Assembly (NCBI GenBank): GCA_949751835.1
Contig: CATKHK010000071.1
Location: 1-64,000, forward strand
From: Blepharisma japonicum
Taxonomy: Eukaryota; Ciliophora; Heterotrichea; Heterotrichida; Blepharismidae
Direction: 5' to 3'
Length of the DNA stretch: 64,000 nucleotides
Shown: positions 53,530-64,000 of the stretch, piece after piece
Layout: the number at the start of each line of letters is the position of its first letter
How positions within the stretch are numbered: the stretch's first letter is position 1
Program-made: the position numbers and the translations under genes
The notes under the pieces: generated by a model
Told to the model about the DNA's origin: nothing
The model's database searches: none
What the model saw: the letters and a program-made list of their open reading frames with translations, nothing else

Positions 53530-55155
53530 TTAAGACATCGAACCATCGAAGGAATTTTTTACACCCATAAAGAAGTCATTCCTCAGCGCCTTAGTGTTAT
53601 TAACGAATCTATGCATAAAATTAGGAGGAGGATAACGCTTTAATCTTGCTTCTCTATTTGGTATTTTTTCTTTTCTTTCCTTTTGAATGCTTTTAGACCT
53701 AGATATTGATTTTGACTCTTCAGTGACCCTGGGTGATTTTATTTCCATACTTTGCCCTCTATAAGGGCTTGGACTTGTATCTGGTGGGGGATTTTTCGGA
53801 TACGTTCAAGGGACTAAAATGCTTAATCTTTCAGTGTTAATACTAGGAGTAAGGTGCACTCTTTCCCTCAATGTTTTAAGCTTATTTAGCATTGGAATAT
53901 ATTTCCTCTTCAATTTCTCTTCTAAATGCCTTTCTGTGATAGCTAGTGAATTTCCATGGGTTAGTTCTTGTTTGATTTCCTCAACATTTTTTAGCTGTTC
54001 TATTCTTTCATTATTTCTTTTTTGGTCAAACTTATATTTTTCTTTTAAATATTTTAACGTTTCTTGGTTCGAAACTCTTTGCTTAAAGTCAGTTCTTGAC
54101 ATCGCATATAGCTCTCCTTTGATTGAGTTACAGACACAGGAATTCATCCTTAAATTTACATTTTCGATGATTTCTTCATACCCGAAAACTTCGTTTTCTC
54201 CTTTAATTGCGATTTGCAATTTTATATTTTTGTGAACTTTTTTCATCAAACTTAGCTTTAATGTTGCGCTTTCTAGTGTACTTGATAGGAATTGCGATCC
54301 TGATTTTACTTTTCTTTCAGCATACCCTGGGCTTTCGTTTTGCTGATTTTTTATAAGCTTAAATTCTCCTGATCTTACAAAATATACATAATCAGCGTTA
54401 TTTCCTTCCTTATAAACATATTGAGCTTTACCTAATGATAGCTCGATAAAATAGTAAGAAATTTTTTGTAATGACTGTTTAGTCCATGCTGAAAATAATG
54501 GCAACGATTGGAGATAATTCACTCGCTCATTTAATGTCCTGTCTGCTACACTCCCTAATACTTTTTTGAAATCTTGTTTACATAATACAGCTAAAATGCA
54601 ATGATCTTTGGCAGTTATTGTAGCTGCTCTTGGCTTATCACTGATTAAGCTTAATTCTCCAAAAGCTTGACCAGGATTTATACCACCTACTTCTTTAAGC
54701 TCTTCAACTTGTATCATTTCCTTTTCATCAATTCTCGACTCTGGTACATTCCTCAGTGTTTTTTCTCTATCTTGCAGGAATTCTTGCAATTTTTTGGCTT
54801 CTTTAATATCAATATTTGCTTCTGCAATCGATTCTGGACTTTTTAATATTTCGATAACTTCGCTTATTGGTTTATAAACTTTTAAAGGTACAGCTACTGC
54901 AAGACTTCCGCGTAAAACGATATAAAATTTATCGCCCATCTCGCCATATGAAATTACCTTTGATCCTCGTGAGAATTCTTCAACAGTCATGGCTTGGCAA
55001 CAAGCCATATGAATTTGATTTGAACTTTTTTCCTTAGTAATTTTTTTAAAAAATTCGATTTCTTGTGTGGATTCCATAATTTCGTTGATATCTTGCTGAG
55101 TACGACTTTTAGGATGAACTAGAAAAGCATTTAGATTAACATGATTATGAGACAT
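53530..55155 (-). CDS. Cyclic-nucleotide-binding protein with two CNB domains, no kinase
   Basis: One TGA Trp (LVPWTYPKNP) joins two open segments into a 541-residue protein. The first CNB (about 55-215) starts FSRGSKVISYGEMGDKFYIV, has a long charged insertion and then a canonical cassette FGELSLISDKPRAATI with the essential Glu and Arg. A second CNB-like domain (about 225-365) is degenerate and keeps only the frame (AQYVYKEGNNADYVYFVRSG). The rest is coiled coil and a basic tail. It lacks a kinase or channel, so it could be a PKA-regulatory-like or free cyclic-nucleotide sensor. Confidence 0.85.
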
Positions 55156-55320
55156 TTATATTTAGTTCATTTATATATAAGTCTTTAATATAAACTCAAA
55201 TTAAGAGTATAAAAGAAGCGTGGAACAAATTAAAGATCTTATAATTCAAATATAAAGAATTAATGGAAACAGCTTCACCAATAATGAATGAATGAAAGAT
55301 TTACTTTATCCCTACCCTAT

Positions 55321-55575
55321 AACATCACATCACTTCAACATCACATCACTTCAACATCACATCGCTTCAACATCGCATCGCTTTAACATAACATCGCTTC
55401 AACATCACATCACTTCACGATAACATCACTTCATCATAACATCCCTTCAACATCACATCGCTTCAACATCACATCGCTTCAGCATCACATCACTTCACGA
55501 TAGCATCACATCACTTCAACATCACATCAACATCACATCACATCAACATCACATCAGCATCTCATCGTCATCCAC
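55321..55575. repeat. Tandem satellite of about 16-bp CATCACATCACTTCAA units
   Basis: About 250 bp are built from a degenerate unit close to CATCACATCACTTCAA. Copies vary by A/G changes (CATCGC), by insertions and by shortening to 11 bp (CATCACATCAA) at the right end. It has a strong strand bias (nearly no G on the plus strand). It ends about 28 bp before the start codon of the chorismate-lyase-like gene and therefore covers that gene's promoter region. The flanking part of 55156-55602 is unremarkable A+T-rich DNA. Confidence 0.9.
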
Positions 55576-55602
55576 TCCAGCTTCATATTAATTGTACCAA
55601 TA

Positions 55603-56052
55603 ATGAGGATTCTTCTAAACCATGATGGAAGTATGACGAAGGCTTTAGAATCTCTAACTCTGCAGCCTATAAAAATAGATCTTCTTGCAGAGACTGAAAT
55701 AGAAAACCCACCTACTCCTTTCATTGAATCTCCAGCAATATTAAGAGAAACATTACTTATTTCTGGAGGAACAAAACTTGTTCATGCTATTTCTTATTGG
55801 AATAAAGAAAAATATCAGCATTATCTTTCAGAAAATCCTGAAATGCCTATTGGCAAAATATTGATATCTCGAAGAATAGAACAATTTAGAGAAATTATTT
55901 TAATAGAAAAATCAGTCCAAAGCGAAAGAATTATTAATTTACTTAATGTTCAAACTAATGAATTATTTACGAGAACATACATTATTTATGCTGATACAAA
56001 GCCCTTATGTGTTATCACTGAAACTTTTTCTGATGAAATTGCAAGAATTTAA
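55603..56052 (+). CDS. Chorismate-pyruvate-lyase-like (UbiC/DUF98) small domain protein
   Basis: The 149-residue protein looks like a complete UbiC/UTRA-like domain. It has a strand-turn block LRETLLISGGTKLVHAISYW, IGKILISRRIEQFREI in the middle, and a C-terminal RTYIIYADTKPLCVITETFS with the conserved glutamate. Family members cleave chorismate to 4-hydroxybenzoate and pyruvate, or bind related ligands. The family is mainly bacterial, so acquisition by transfer is possible. I cannot tell whether it is catalytic. No intron or TGA. Confidence 0.55.
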   Translation: MRILLNHDGSMTKALESLTLQPIKIDLLAETEIENPPTPFIESPAILRETLLISGGTKLVHAISYWNKEKYQHYLSENPEMPIGKILISRRIEQFREIILIEKSVQSERIINLLNVQTNELFTRTYIIYADTKPLCVITETFSDEIARI

Positions 56053-56167
56053 GAAAATTATCAATATTAATTATATCAGATCTAGAAATGAGAGCAAGGG
56101 AATTCTTTTTAAATAATTTCAACGAAAAAGTTTATTTAACTTTGTTGATTATGTTATATTGAAATAA

Positions 56168-57346
56168 CTATGCTGCAGCATCATCACGTCTCCATGCATT
56201 TTTCTTTTGTTTCCCTACTGAATCTCCCCAAACATCAGTTTTCTTCTCAGTTGGTTTAACTTCAGCTGCTTTTGGCTCTTCTTTCTTTGTCTCATCTTCA
56301 TCAGCTTTCTTTGGTGCCTCCTGCTTCTTAGAGTTTGAAAATTTCTTCGGTCCTGAAGCAAATATCGCATCTTTTGGTTTTTCTTCAATTGGATTTCTAG
56401 TGAAGCGCTTTTCTTCTTCTCCATGGTCTCTTTCTTTTCTCGGTCCAAAAGCTGTTGATTCCTGATTTCTTATAAATCCTTGGCCGCCTTCTGTATTTCT
56501 TACAAATCCTGATCCCGATGATCCTGATGGCTCAGTATTCCCTTCTCTTCTTTTCATTCCTCCAAACGGTCCTCCTTCTTTTCTCTGTCCAAAAGGTTCA
56601 CTATTTTCTGGACCTCTCCTATATCCTCCAAAAGCTCCTCCTTGCTGTCTTCTCCCATCAAAATTATTGCTTCTTATATCATTATTAACCATGCCATTAT
56701 TTCTTTGTATTGGAGTATTAGTTTCCTCCTTTTTCTTTCGAATATCCTCTTCTTTTAATTCAATTTTTTGTGTTTTATCAAATACTCCAACTTCCCTCTG
56801 TCCAGCTGTCAAGTTTATACTAAGCTTCGCATCTTGCTTAGACCACTTTTTCTTGCCTTTTTTTTCCTTTTTCTGTGGGGAAGGCTGCTTTTGCTCTTCA
56901 ACTTCTCCTTCTTCTTTCTCATTCGGAGTTTCATCAAGTGCAACAAAAATATTTGAGCTGCCGTTTATATCATGCCTTTCGGCAGGCTTTTCGGATTTTT
57001 CCTGCTTTGCAGCTAGCTTTTCAGCTTTTTTATCAACTTGTTCGACTGATTGAGAAAGTGTAGGGAAGCTTTCCATTTTGGGTGGAGCTTTTGAGATTTT
57101 CTTTTGGGGATTATATGTAGCTTTTTTTTCTTCTTTTTTCGAAGGTTCTAACTGGTCAGTTGGTGTGTCTTCCGAAACTTTCCAGGCTGGTCCTTCTTTT
57201 TTGGATTTTTTGGCGTCGTCTCTGAGAAAGTTTTCATCTTCGACGACATTTACAAAACCCACTTGCATTTCTGGCTGTTCTTCTTCACCGCTGTCCCATT
57301 TATCTTCATCTGAACGCACTGCTTGTTCAGTACGCTCCATTGCCAT
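56168..57346 (-). CDS. Low-complexity Lys/Glu/Gly-rich protein, possible RNA-binding factor
   Basis: The 392-residue protein has no folded domain that I can recognise. It starts with an acidic region (DKWDSGEEEQPE), has Lys-rich stretches (EKKGKKKWSK), and in the middle Gly/Arg-rich repeats (RRQQGGAFGGYRRG, PFGGMKRREG). It ends with a Trp-containing tail (KTDVWGDSVGKQKKNAWRR). This composition is typical of translation factor eIF4B-like or SERBP1-like mRNA-binding proteins. The name is not proven. No intron or TGA. Confidence 0.6.
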   Translation of the reverse strand: MAMERTEQAVRSDEDKWDSGEEEQPEMQVGFVNVVEDENFLRDDAKKSKKEGPAWKVSEDTPTDQLEPSKKEEKKATYNPQKKISKAPPKMESFPTLSQSVEQVDKKAEKLAAKQEKSEKPAERHDINGSSNIFVALDETPNEKEEGEVEEQKQPSPQKKEKKGKKKWSKQDAKLSINLTAGQREVGVFDKTQKIELKEEDIRKKKEETNTPIQRNNGMVNNDIRSNNFDGRRQQGGAFGGYRRGPENSEPFGQRKEGGPFGGMKRREGNTEPSGSSGSGFVRNTEGGQGFIRNQESTAFGPRKERDHGEEEKRFTRNPIEEKPKDAIFASGPKKFSNSKKQEAPKKADEDETKKEEPKAAEVKPTEKKTDVWGDSVGKQKKNAWRRDDAAA

Positions 57347-57631
57347 TAATTATAAGAAAACAAAATGGATATACCTGGTCTCTTAATAGATGAAGCCATA
57401 TTCAATATGGAAATAATTAAGAAATGTGATAATGTGATAGATTTGTTGTGTATTAACAAAATAGAAGGAAAAAGGCTTTAGGTATCTGCAATATGTTTAA
57501 TCATATATCTAAAAAATAATTCGGAAATTGGTCTGATAAGGAAGTTGCCTTATATATTAGATACCTGTATTATCATCATTATATTTTTTGCTTAATATCG
57601 GTGAATAAATAATAAATCTATAATTAAAATA

Positions 57632-58798
57632 ATGAAGTGCTTCATTATTTTCGCTCTTGCCATAATAATTGCATCTGCAGGGATTGAAGAATCAAAAAGT
57701 ATCCCAGCGACAATTTTTGGTGATGATCAATATGCTTTTAAGGAATTCCTGAGCGGTGCTTTCATGAAGATGCTAGACAAAGCAGAAATCAAACTTCCAA
57801 GAAATGTAAGCATGGAACTGCAGTCCTCAGTCGATAAAGCCTTAGTATCAGCATATAATTATTATTTCGAATATTTGCATGATGATGCATACGAACAGAT
57901 TAATTATATCTTCCGAAATTTGACAGACTTCTTGAAATCTTGCGAACTATGTGAAGCAAAAAATATTCCAGAAATAGATAAATTGACCTGGGTTACAGAC
58001 CTATATTTTATGCTGATAAATCATATTGAGATAGAAGATGCAATTGTTGATTCTTTGAGTTTAGCAAAGCTTAAAAAATTTAATGAGGCAGGTTCGAAGC
58101 TTGGGCAAATTTTTGAGATTGTGAAGTCTTCAAATTCAGATAATACTTATGAATTTGATTCAATGCAATTCTTAAAAGAAATTTTAGATGAAATCAGACA
58201 GACTTCATTAGGCTCTTGCATTAATGCAGTTAGTGAAATTACTGCATCTGCTACTCAGCTGCTTTATGATGGTTTAGATGTAATTAATGGGAATATTTTT
58301 GCTCTTGCAAAACTTTATGTAAGTTTTGATCAAATTCAAAAAAAACTTATTGAAATTCAAGCAGACTGTACTTTAGAGTTGCTCTCAGATATAGAAGTTC
58401 AATTTTCCAATATAACTCTTCAAAGCATTTCGAATAATATTTATTTAAGCAAAGATATAATAGAAGCTGATTTAAAAGGCCTTTTAACCTCTAAAAGTTT
58501 GAGCTTTGCAAAAACTTTTGGAAAAATAATAAAGATTTTATTGAATTCTAATACAGATTTAGGTAAGGATGTAAAAAGTATTGCAGCAGAAGAATTAAAA
58601 AAGCCTGAAAATCTGGCTTGTTTAAAAGACTCCATAGATTCTATTTGGGATATATGAGTTTTTAATACAGTTAATAGTAAATTAGAAGAAGAAGTTTATG
58701 AGGCATATAGCAAATATATTTTGGATATTTATAAAGATTGTGGGATTCCTGGCTTAGCGCTTTCTATATTTTCTTTCACTGATGATGATGAAATTTAA
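57632..58798 (+). CDS. Secreted protein of unknown function
   Basis: The protein starts with a clear signal peptide (MKCFIIFALAIIIASAGIEE). The rest of its 388 residues is helical, with six Cys, most of them spread over the mature part (for example SCELCEAKN), which fits secretion. One TGA Trp (DIWVF) joins the main frame to the final 46 codons. No domain is recognised. Helix-rich secreted proteins of this kind occur in ciliate extrusomes and cortical material. Confidence 0.75.
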
Positions 58799-59194
58799 CT
58801 AGTATCTTTAATTAATTTCTCTTAAAAGAAGCTGTAAAAGCTTATATTTTTATAATGATTGAAAAATACAAGTTATTACCCTTTATCTTCAAACAAGTAT
58901 AAAATAGAAATGCAATTCAATTTGGAAGAAGCATTATAAATAACTATTTCGTTAATTTAGATATAAATATTTTATGCACTTGATATTCAAACACAATATA
59001 TAATGAATTATAATTGAGGCAAATGGATTAACTACCGTTGTACAGCGAAATCATAAGTAATTGGGATAAAGGCATTAATAATATATGCCGATTTAAGTAC
59101 TCAGCTTGTCTTTATTGATCGTAAATAATAGAGTGAAATTATCATTACAATTTACGATTCGATTAGAGTTAATTATCAAAAATAATTTTATAAA
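58799..59194. other. Intergenic region, nothing recognised
   Basis: About 400 bp between two plus-strand genes. The part near 59020-59110 is slightly richer in G and C but shows no coding frame, and I could not match it to a known small RNA. Confidence 0.4.
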
Positions 59195-60868
59195 ATGTTT
59201 TCTCAGCACAGCTCATACGACTCTCCAAAATCGATAAGAATTTCTGATATTTTTAGCATAGCAAGAACCCCAGAAAGTGAATTATACCAAGAGCAGCGAG
59301 AAATTTTAAAGGAACACGTCAACAAGCTAAACAGATCATTTGAAAGCAAAGAAAAAATCTTGAAAAGCTTTGAAGACTTATTAAGAGCTGTTCATTTTTT
59401 CGATAAGCCTGACATAATTCCTACACCAAATGATATAGATCGAATTAAACAACAAATTTTGCAAAATCAAGAAGAGCCAAACCAAGAATCATACAGGAAA
59501 TTATATGAAGATGAAAAGAAATTAAGAGGAAATAAAGAAAATGAATGAAAGGAAAAAGAAAAGAAATGGAGATACTTGGAAAAAGAATGCCAAGATTTGA
59601 AAAATAAAGCAGAAAAAATCAGGGAAATTGAAAATGAAAATGAACAGCTGAGAAAAAGACTGAAAAGATTTGCAGAAATTGAAAGGGAAAATGAAGAGCT
59701 AAGAAAAGAATTGAAAGGAGGAAAAAAGAACAAAAATAATAATAAGGCAAGTGAGTTAGAAAGATTTAACCAGCAACTGAAAAGAGAATGTGAAGAAAGG
59801 GATATCATTATTGCAGAGCTTAAAGAAGAAATTGAGACACTTAGATGAACATTAAAAGAGTATAGAGATAAATACGAAACTAGCTGTGAAGCTCTAAAAA
59901 ATCGCAGTTCAGGAGAGAAAGAAAGATACTTATCTGAAGAATTATATGAAGTAAAAAGCAGATTGAAAACTTTACAAGATGAGCATGAATTTACCTTAAG
60001 GAAACTAGAAAATTCTAAGCCTCTGACATCAGAAAGGACATCTGTATATGTTGCCCAATTAGAAGACAGGAATAGAGATCTTGAAGATAGAGTCAAAATT
60101 TTAGAAAAAGCATATTCAAACCAATTAGACTATACTCATAGCATTGAAGAAGAATTTAAAAGAAATGGAGGGGATTTAGATAAAGTGAATGAAAGAAATG
60201 CTAGAGGAGAAAGTCTGAGGAGGTCAAGGCCTCACAGTGAGCTGAATGGAAATCCAAGAATTAATAATGAAATAAGGGTAGAAGAAAATTTTAGCGAACC
60301 TAAACCAGAGGCAGAAGAGAAAATTCCATTTATAAGCCAAGCAAGGCTGATTAATCCTTTTCAAGATAAAAAGCAAGCTTCAAGACTATACAGCTCAGAA
60401 TCTTTAAGCATAGATGATCAAAATATCCGAACTCCTTCATCTGAGCAGCAAATTGTAGAGAAAGTTAATGACTCTAATAAAGCTCCAAAAAATTACTTTT
60501 CCGTTAAGCAGCAGAACGAAACCACAATTGATCCTTCTGCAAAAATCCAGTCAGTTTCATCATTGCCAAAAAGCAAAAAGCGCAAAGGAGGCGTCTCTAC
60601 CACAAAAAATCACCATAAAGCATTTACAAATAAAAGCTCTATATCAAATGTTCATACTGAACCATCTGAGCCTTCAAGCAGAAGAAAAATAGGATCATCA
60701 CTTAATGAAAGTGCATCAACGCCAAGTTTGAAGAAAACAAGCAGGAAAAGCAGCAAAGAAAGTGTAGAAAGATTGACTGGAGAAAGAGGGGAGTTTTGCG
60801 ATGTCTGCGTAAGAGTTCATGGTCATAAATGGGCACATTCCCCATATAAAGAAAAGCCAACTATCTAG
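59195..60868 (+). CDS. Coiled-coil protein with C-terminal Cys/His motif
   Basis: Reading two TGA codons as Trp (NEWKEKEKKW and LRWTLKEY) joins three open segments into a 557-residue protein. A long coiled coil runs from about residue 25 to 330 (for example ENEQLRKRLKRFAEIEREN). The C-terminal third is basic and disordered, ending in a compact motif FCDVCVRVHGHKWAHSP that could bind zinc. The combination suggests a cytoskeletal or centrosomal role. No family is recognised. Confidence 0.75.
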
Positions 60869-60989
60869 CTTTATTTAATCAATTATAATGAACCTTTCCA
60901 ATAGTGTTAATTTATATGTTGAAAACTGTTTATTTTAAGAATTAATGGCAATTAGATATAAAATAAATCGTTGACTTTTTGTTTAAAAT

Positions 60990-62357
60990 ATGTCAGCTGA
61001 ACAGAGATCTTGGGCTTTGCATGGCTTCGAAATAGGAAAATCCCTAGACCAACAAATTCAATCTCGAGTAGAAGAAGGCTATGGTCTCGTAATTAATAAT
61101 TAGAATCCTACTAGAAACTCAGAACTATCAAAAAAATATGAAGGGATCGGCAATATATGAAGTTGAATATCAAGATTTCCCAATATTTCTTCAGCAGAAG
61201 GCATTTTAAAAATAATTGAGTCAAGCGAAGGCGCAAGCAAAGCTCATAACCAAGGGTCAAATGTGGTTTATTCCAGTCCAGAAAGAAGTAAATGTCTTAC
61301 ATTAAGTGGATGGGGAGATCTCTCAGACAAAAGAAACCTTGAAGCAGTCTGCAAATCTTTAGAAGATCAAGGAAATTGCACAAAAAGTGCTATGCTAGCC
61401 ACAATGAGTTTTAATCTTGAAAGAGCTTGTGCAGCTTTAAAATCAGTGGAGTCTGAACATTATGCATTAGTTTCGATATTGCAGACACTGCAGTTTGATG
61501 ATTCTCAAGCAAAAATTAAACATTTATATCAAAGACTAGCGTCTCAGATACCTGATATATATGCGAGCTCAATTCTGAGGTTTTTAGCAGGTCCAGAAGA
61601 ATATAATAGAATACTATCAACGCTAGCAATATCAGATAAAGTTGGCTTTGGCTGCCGATTTCTATCAGATGCTCAATTAAGAGCTTTCTTACGAACTGAG
61701 CTAGAAAATGCTAAAGAGCACGGAAATCTCGATGGAATCATGATATCTGGGTTTACAATAGACTCTTTACCTATTATGAGAAATTATCTAGATAGAACTG
61801 GTGATGTCCAAACAACAGCTTTATTATCAATTTTCGCCCAAAGCTCATTTACTAATGACGATCTTCAAAGTTGATCCAGCCATTACAAAGAAATTCTAAA
61901 TAGGCTTGAACTGTGGCACGCAAGATGCAAGCTTGAAATTGATGAAAGTGAAATCATTAAAAAAACAAAAGAGAAAGGAAAAGCAATGAGGTGCTATTAT
62001 TGTGGGAATTCATTAGCTTTGCCTGATATGGTGGGGGTTTTAACTGTCAACAAAAGGGGAGATTCGCATTCAAGCTCAAAACCAAATATCAGCCATTGCC
62101 CAAATTGCCCTAATGCGCTACCAAGGTGTGCAATTTGCTTGATTCCATTTTCTTCGATAAATCCGTTTTTTGAAATGGCGAGGGCTTTTCAAAACCCGAA
62201 GAATCCTTCACCATCTGTGAAATTTGATGAATGGTTCACTTGGTGTGAAAAATGCCACCATGGAGGACATACAGGGCATATTCTTAATTGGTTTGCAGAC
62301 TGTAGTGAATGTCCTGTTGTTGGGTGTAGCTGCACATGCAATAGCTTGGATCCTTAA
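60990..62357 (+). CDS. MIOS: MIOS-like GATOR2 component lacking the WD40 propeller
   Basis: MIOS is part of GATOR2, which activates TORC1 in response to amino acids. The C terminus is diagnostic: CYYCGNSL, then HCPNCPNALPRCAICLIPF, then WFTWCEKCHHGGHTGHIL, and CPVVGCSCTCNSLDP, matching the zinc-ribbon and RING-like end of MIOS. Before it lies a helical solenoid. A 15-nt intron (61089-61103) and three TGA Trp are used. The product is only 450 residues, against about 875 in human, and the N-terminal WD40 propeller is missing. TAA just before the ATG fixes the start. Confidence 0.9.
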
Positions 62358-62418
62358 TTTTTAATGAAAATTATTATTTATGAGGTAAAATGGTATTCTA
62401 ATTAATCATATAAAATCA

Positions 62419-64000
62419 TTACTTAGGAGTAGTTATGAGCCTTTTTATATTTGGAATCATCAAGCTTAACTCTCTTCTGTTTTCTTCTAAATCTCTCTTT
62501 TCTTTTTCTAGCAGCGATTTTTCTATACAAAGTTCACGCTTTTCAGCTTGAAATTTCTTGAGTTTTGTGATCAATTCTTTATTTTCTTCTTTTATCCTCA
62601 TTTTTTCGCTTTCAAATTCTAATAAATCTTTTTCGAGTTTCAATCTTTTATTCTCCAAGTCTTCTTTTCCTTCACAATTTTTCTTTTCTTGGCTTTTAAA
62701 CCATCCTAGCTTTTCTGTTTCTTTTTTCAGTATTTTTCATTCTTCATCAATTATTTTTCTACATTTTAGTACTTCTTGTCTCTGCTCATCCATACGTGTC
62801 CATTCTTCATCTAAAGCAATCCTATGGCAGTCATACTTTTTTTCTTGGACAGATATATATGTCAGTCTTTCTGAGCATTGCTTTTCTCTTTCAGCCAATT
62901 TCTTCTGCCTTTCATTGACTTCTTTTATTTTTTCTTTTAAAAGCTTTTTTTTCTCTAAAAATTTTTCTTGTTCTTTTATGAATTCTTCTTTGGTAGAATC
63001 TAAAGTTGTGGCTGTGGATTTGTTAGAATTTCTATGGTATTTATGAAAATCATCTTTTGTGATGTCAAGAGAAAATGCAGTAGAACTATTTGAATTTCTT
63101 TGGAACTTATTTTGAGTTAAATCAATACAATCAGTAAAAATTGATGACTTTGAGAGGTCTTCGTTCATCACAAAAGAATTTTCATCTTGCTTTTGAAAAG
63201 TAATTCTGGCAGGATCAGCAATAGATTGATCAAGGCAAATTGATAAATCTTGTTCAGAGCAGTTGGAACTGAACTTTTGATGCTGCTCTTTAGGATGGTC
63301 TATTTTTGAATTCTCGAGCAAGCTGGTAAGAGAGATATTGGAGTAGCTTTTATCTTGCTTGTCACTATTTTTTGTGACAATTTCTGAGATTAATTGTTCT
63401 ATGAGCATTTCAAGCTCATAAATTCTTACTTGGGCAGCATCATGAATGCAGTTTGATAAAATATCTTTCATATCATCTCTATCATTTTCATATGAAATTT
63501 TTGATTGGAGGCTGATTATTTCTTCTTCTAACTGATGGGAATAAGCTACATAATCAGTTTCGATTTTATTTTCAATAAATTCTCTATCAGTGAATGATTC
63601 ACTTATAGGCGGCTTGGCTTGCAATAAATAGTTAATTTTTTCAGTTTTATTTGGGGTTTTAATGTTTAGATGTTCAGAAAAAATCGGCAGAGAGAGCCTT
63701 TGCACTTCAATTTCGTCTGAATAGTTTACTTTGATTCGAATTGATGCTAAGCCAACTTGCAAAGTAAATTCTACTGGACACCCAAATTCTTCCATTTCAT
63801 TGATTATCTCATTAACTCTGCTTCCAGCTGCTTTAATATCATCTGGAGAGCATTCTAATTCTATATCTTCATTTAAATTTATTTCTTTTTGTGCGCTAAT
63901 CTGTTCATTTCCTTTAATTATTTCCAGGGCTTCATTAAAGAGCTTCTGCAGTTCTATTTCAGTAGTATCTTTATCGCTATCTATGATGTCTCTCCCTATT
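62419..64000 (-). CDS. Long coiled-coil protein, 5' part outside the window
   Basis: The frame is open from the right edge to TAA 62419-62421, so at least 526 residues are visible and the start is missing. One TGA Trp (DEEWKILKK) joins the segments. The N-terminal visible part is a mixed helical region (VEFTLQVGLASIRIKVNYSD looks like a small beta domain). The rest is a coiled coil with a repeat of about 30 residues in the middle (FQRNSNSSTAFSLDITKDDF and then YHRNSNKSTATTLDSTKEEF). No family is recognised. Confidence 0.8.

Noticed and set aside
55300-55330. Possible telomere-like CCCTACCC sequence near the satellite
   Set aside because: There is a single short match without tandem repetition of a telomeric unit.
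59467-60096. 209-codon Ser/Leu/Phe-rich frame on the minus strand
   Set aside because: It is the antisense shadow of a Lys/Glu-rich coiled coil.

Overview
The window looks like macronuclear DNA of a heterotrich ciliate, most likely Blepharisma or a close relative. It is about two-thirds A+T and densely packed with genes on both strands. Many conserved proteins are interrupted by TGA exactly where their families have tryptophan (for example HPWI at the end of a CDPK kinase domain, and VAWN in a WNK kinase), while genes end at TAA or TAG, so UGA is read as Trp. The introns I can place are 15 nt (one is 16 nt), start with GTA and end with AG. These two traits together are known from Blepharisma. 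All coding regions below are given with TGA read as Trp and these mini-introns removed.

Layout. 1-119 is the 3' end of a large-subunit rRNA gene, followed by a spacer. 0.6-9.6 kb: a coiled-coil protein, a tetraspan Gln/Tyr/Pro-rich protein, PIG-L, a decayed HAD-family pseudogene, EB1, a membrane-anchored unknown, complex I subunit NDUFS8, roadblock dynein light chain and a RING-PHD protein. 9.6-25 kb: a CEP70-like centrosomal protein, peptidyl-tRNA hydrolase 2, a TPR protein, a CDPK, prefoldin 6, a double-FHA protein, a WNK kinase, an unknown, a leucine-rich-repeat protein, a TMEM135-like protein, a gamma-synergin-like protein and an acylated EF-hand protein. 25-39 kb: a cGMP-dependent protein kinase (PKG), metaxin, a seven-TM protein, a TKL-like kinase, a coiled-coil protein, a secreted saposin-like protein, PSMD5, a TMEM184-like protein and a tandem pair of DJ-1/PfpI proteins. 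39-41 kb is a disturbed block: a zinc-finger gene with a frame-preserving intron, two frame-shifted genes and a GC-richer island. 41-64 kb: RING/TRAF and RBR ubiquitin ligases, small proteins, a second PKG back-to-back with ATG8, DNAJC8, two CBM20 proteins flanking a second CDPK, a cyclic-nucleotide-binding protein, a 16-bp satellite next to a chorismate-lyase-like gene, a basic low-complexity protein, a secreted protein, a coiled-coil protein, a MIOS (GATOR2) protein without WD40 repeats, and a truncated coiled-coil gene at the edge.

Themes. The window is rich in second-messenger signalling: two PKGs, two CDPKs, a WNK, a TKL-like kinase, a separate cyclic-nucleotide-binding protein and EF-hand proteins; five of the signalling proteins begin with an N-myristoylation-type MG motif. 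The rest is mostly cytoskeleton and cilium function, mitochondria, proteostasis and membranes. There is no sign of operons in the bacterial sense, CRISPR or insertion sequences. The most unusual observations are the rRNA gene ending beside ordinary genes, the invariant architecture of the mini-introns, gene starts only 5 or 15 bp from the neighbouring gene, the decayed HAD gene, the frame-disrupted block at 39.7-41 kb, the WNK with a peptidoglycan-binding-like tail and the propeller-less MIOS.
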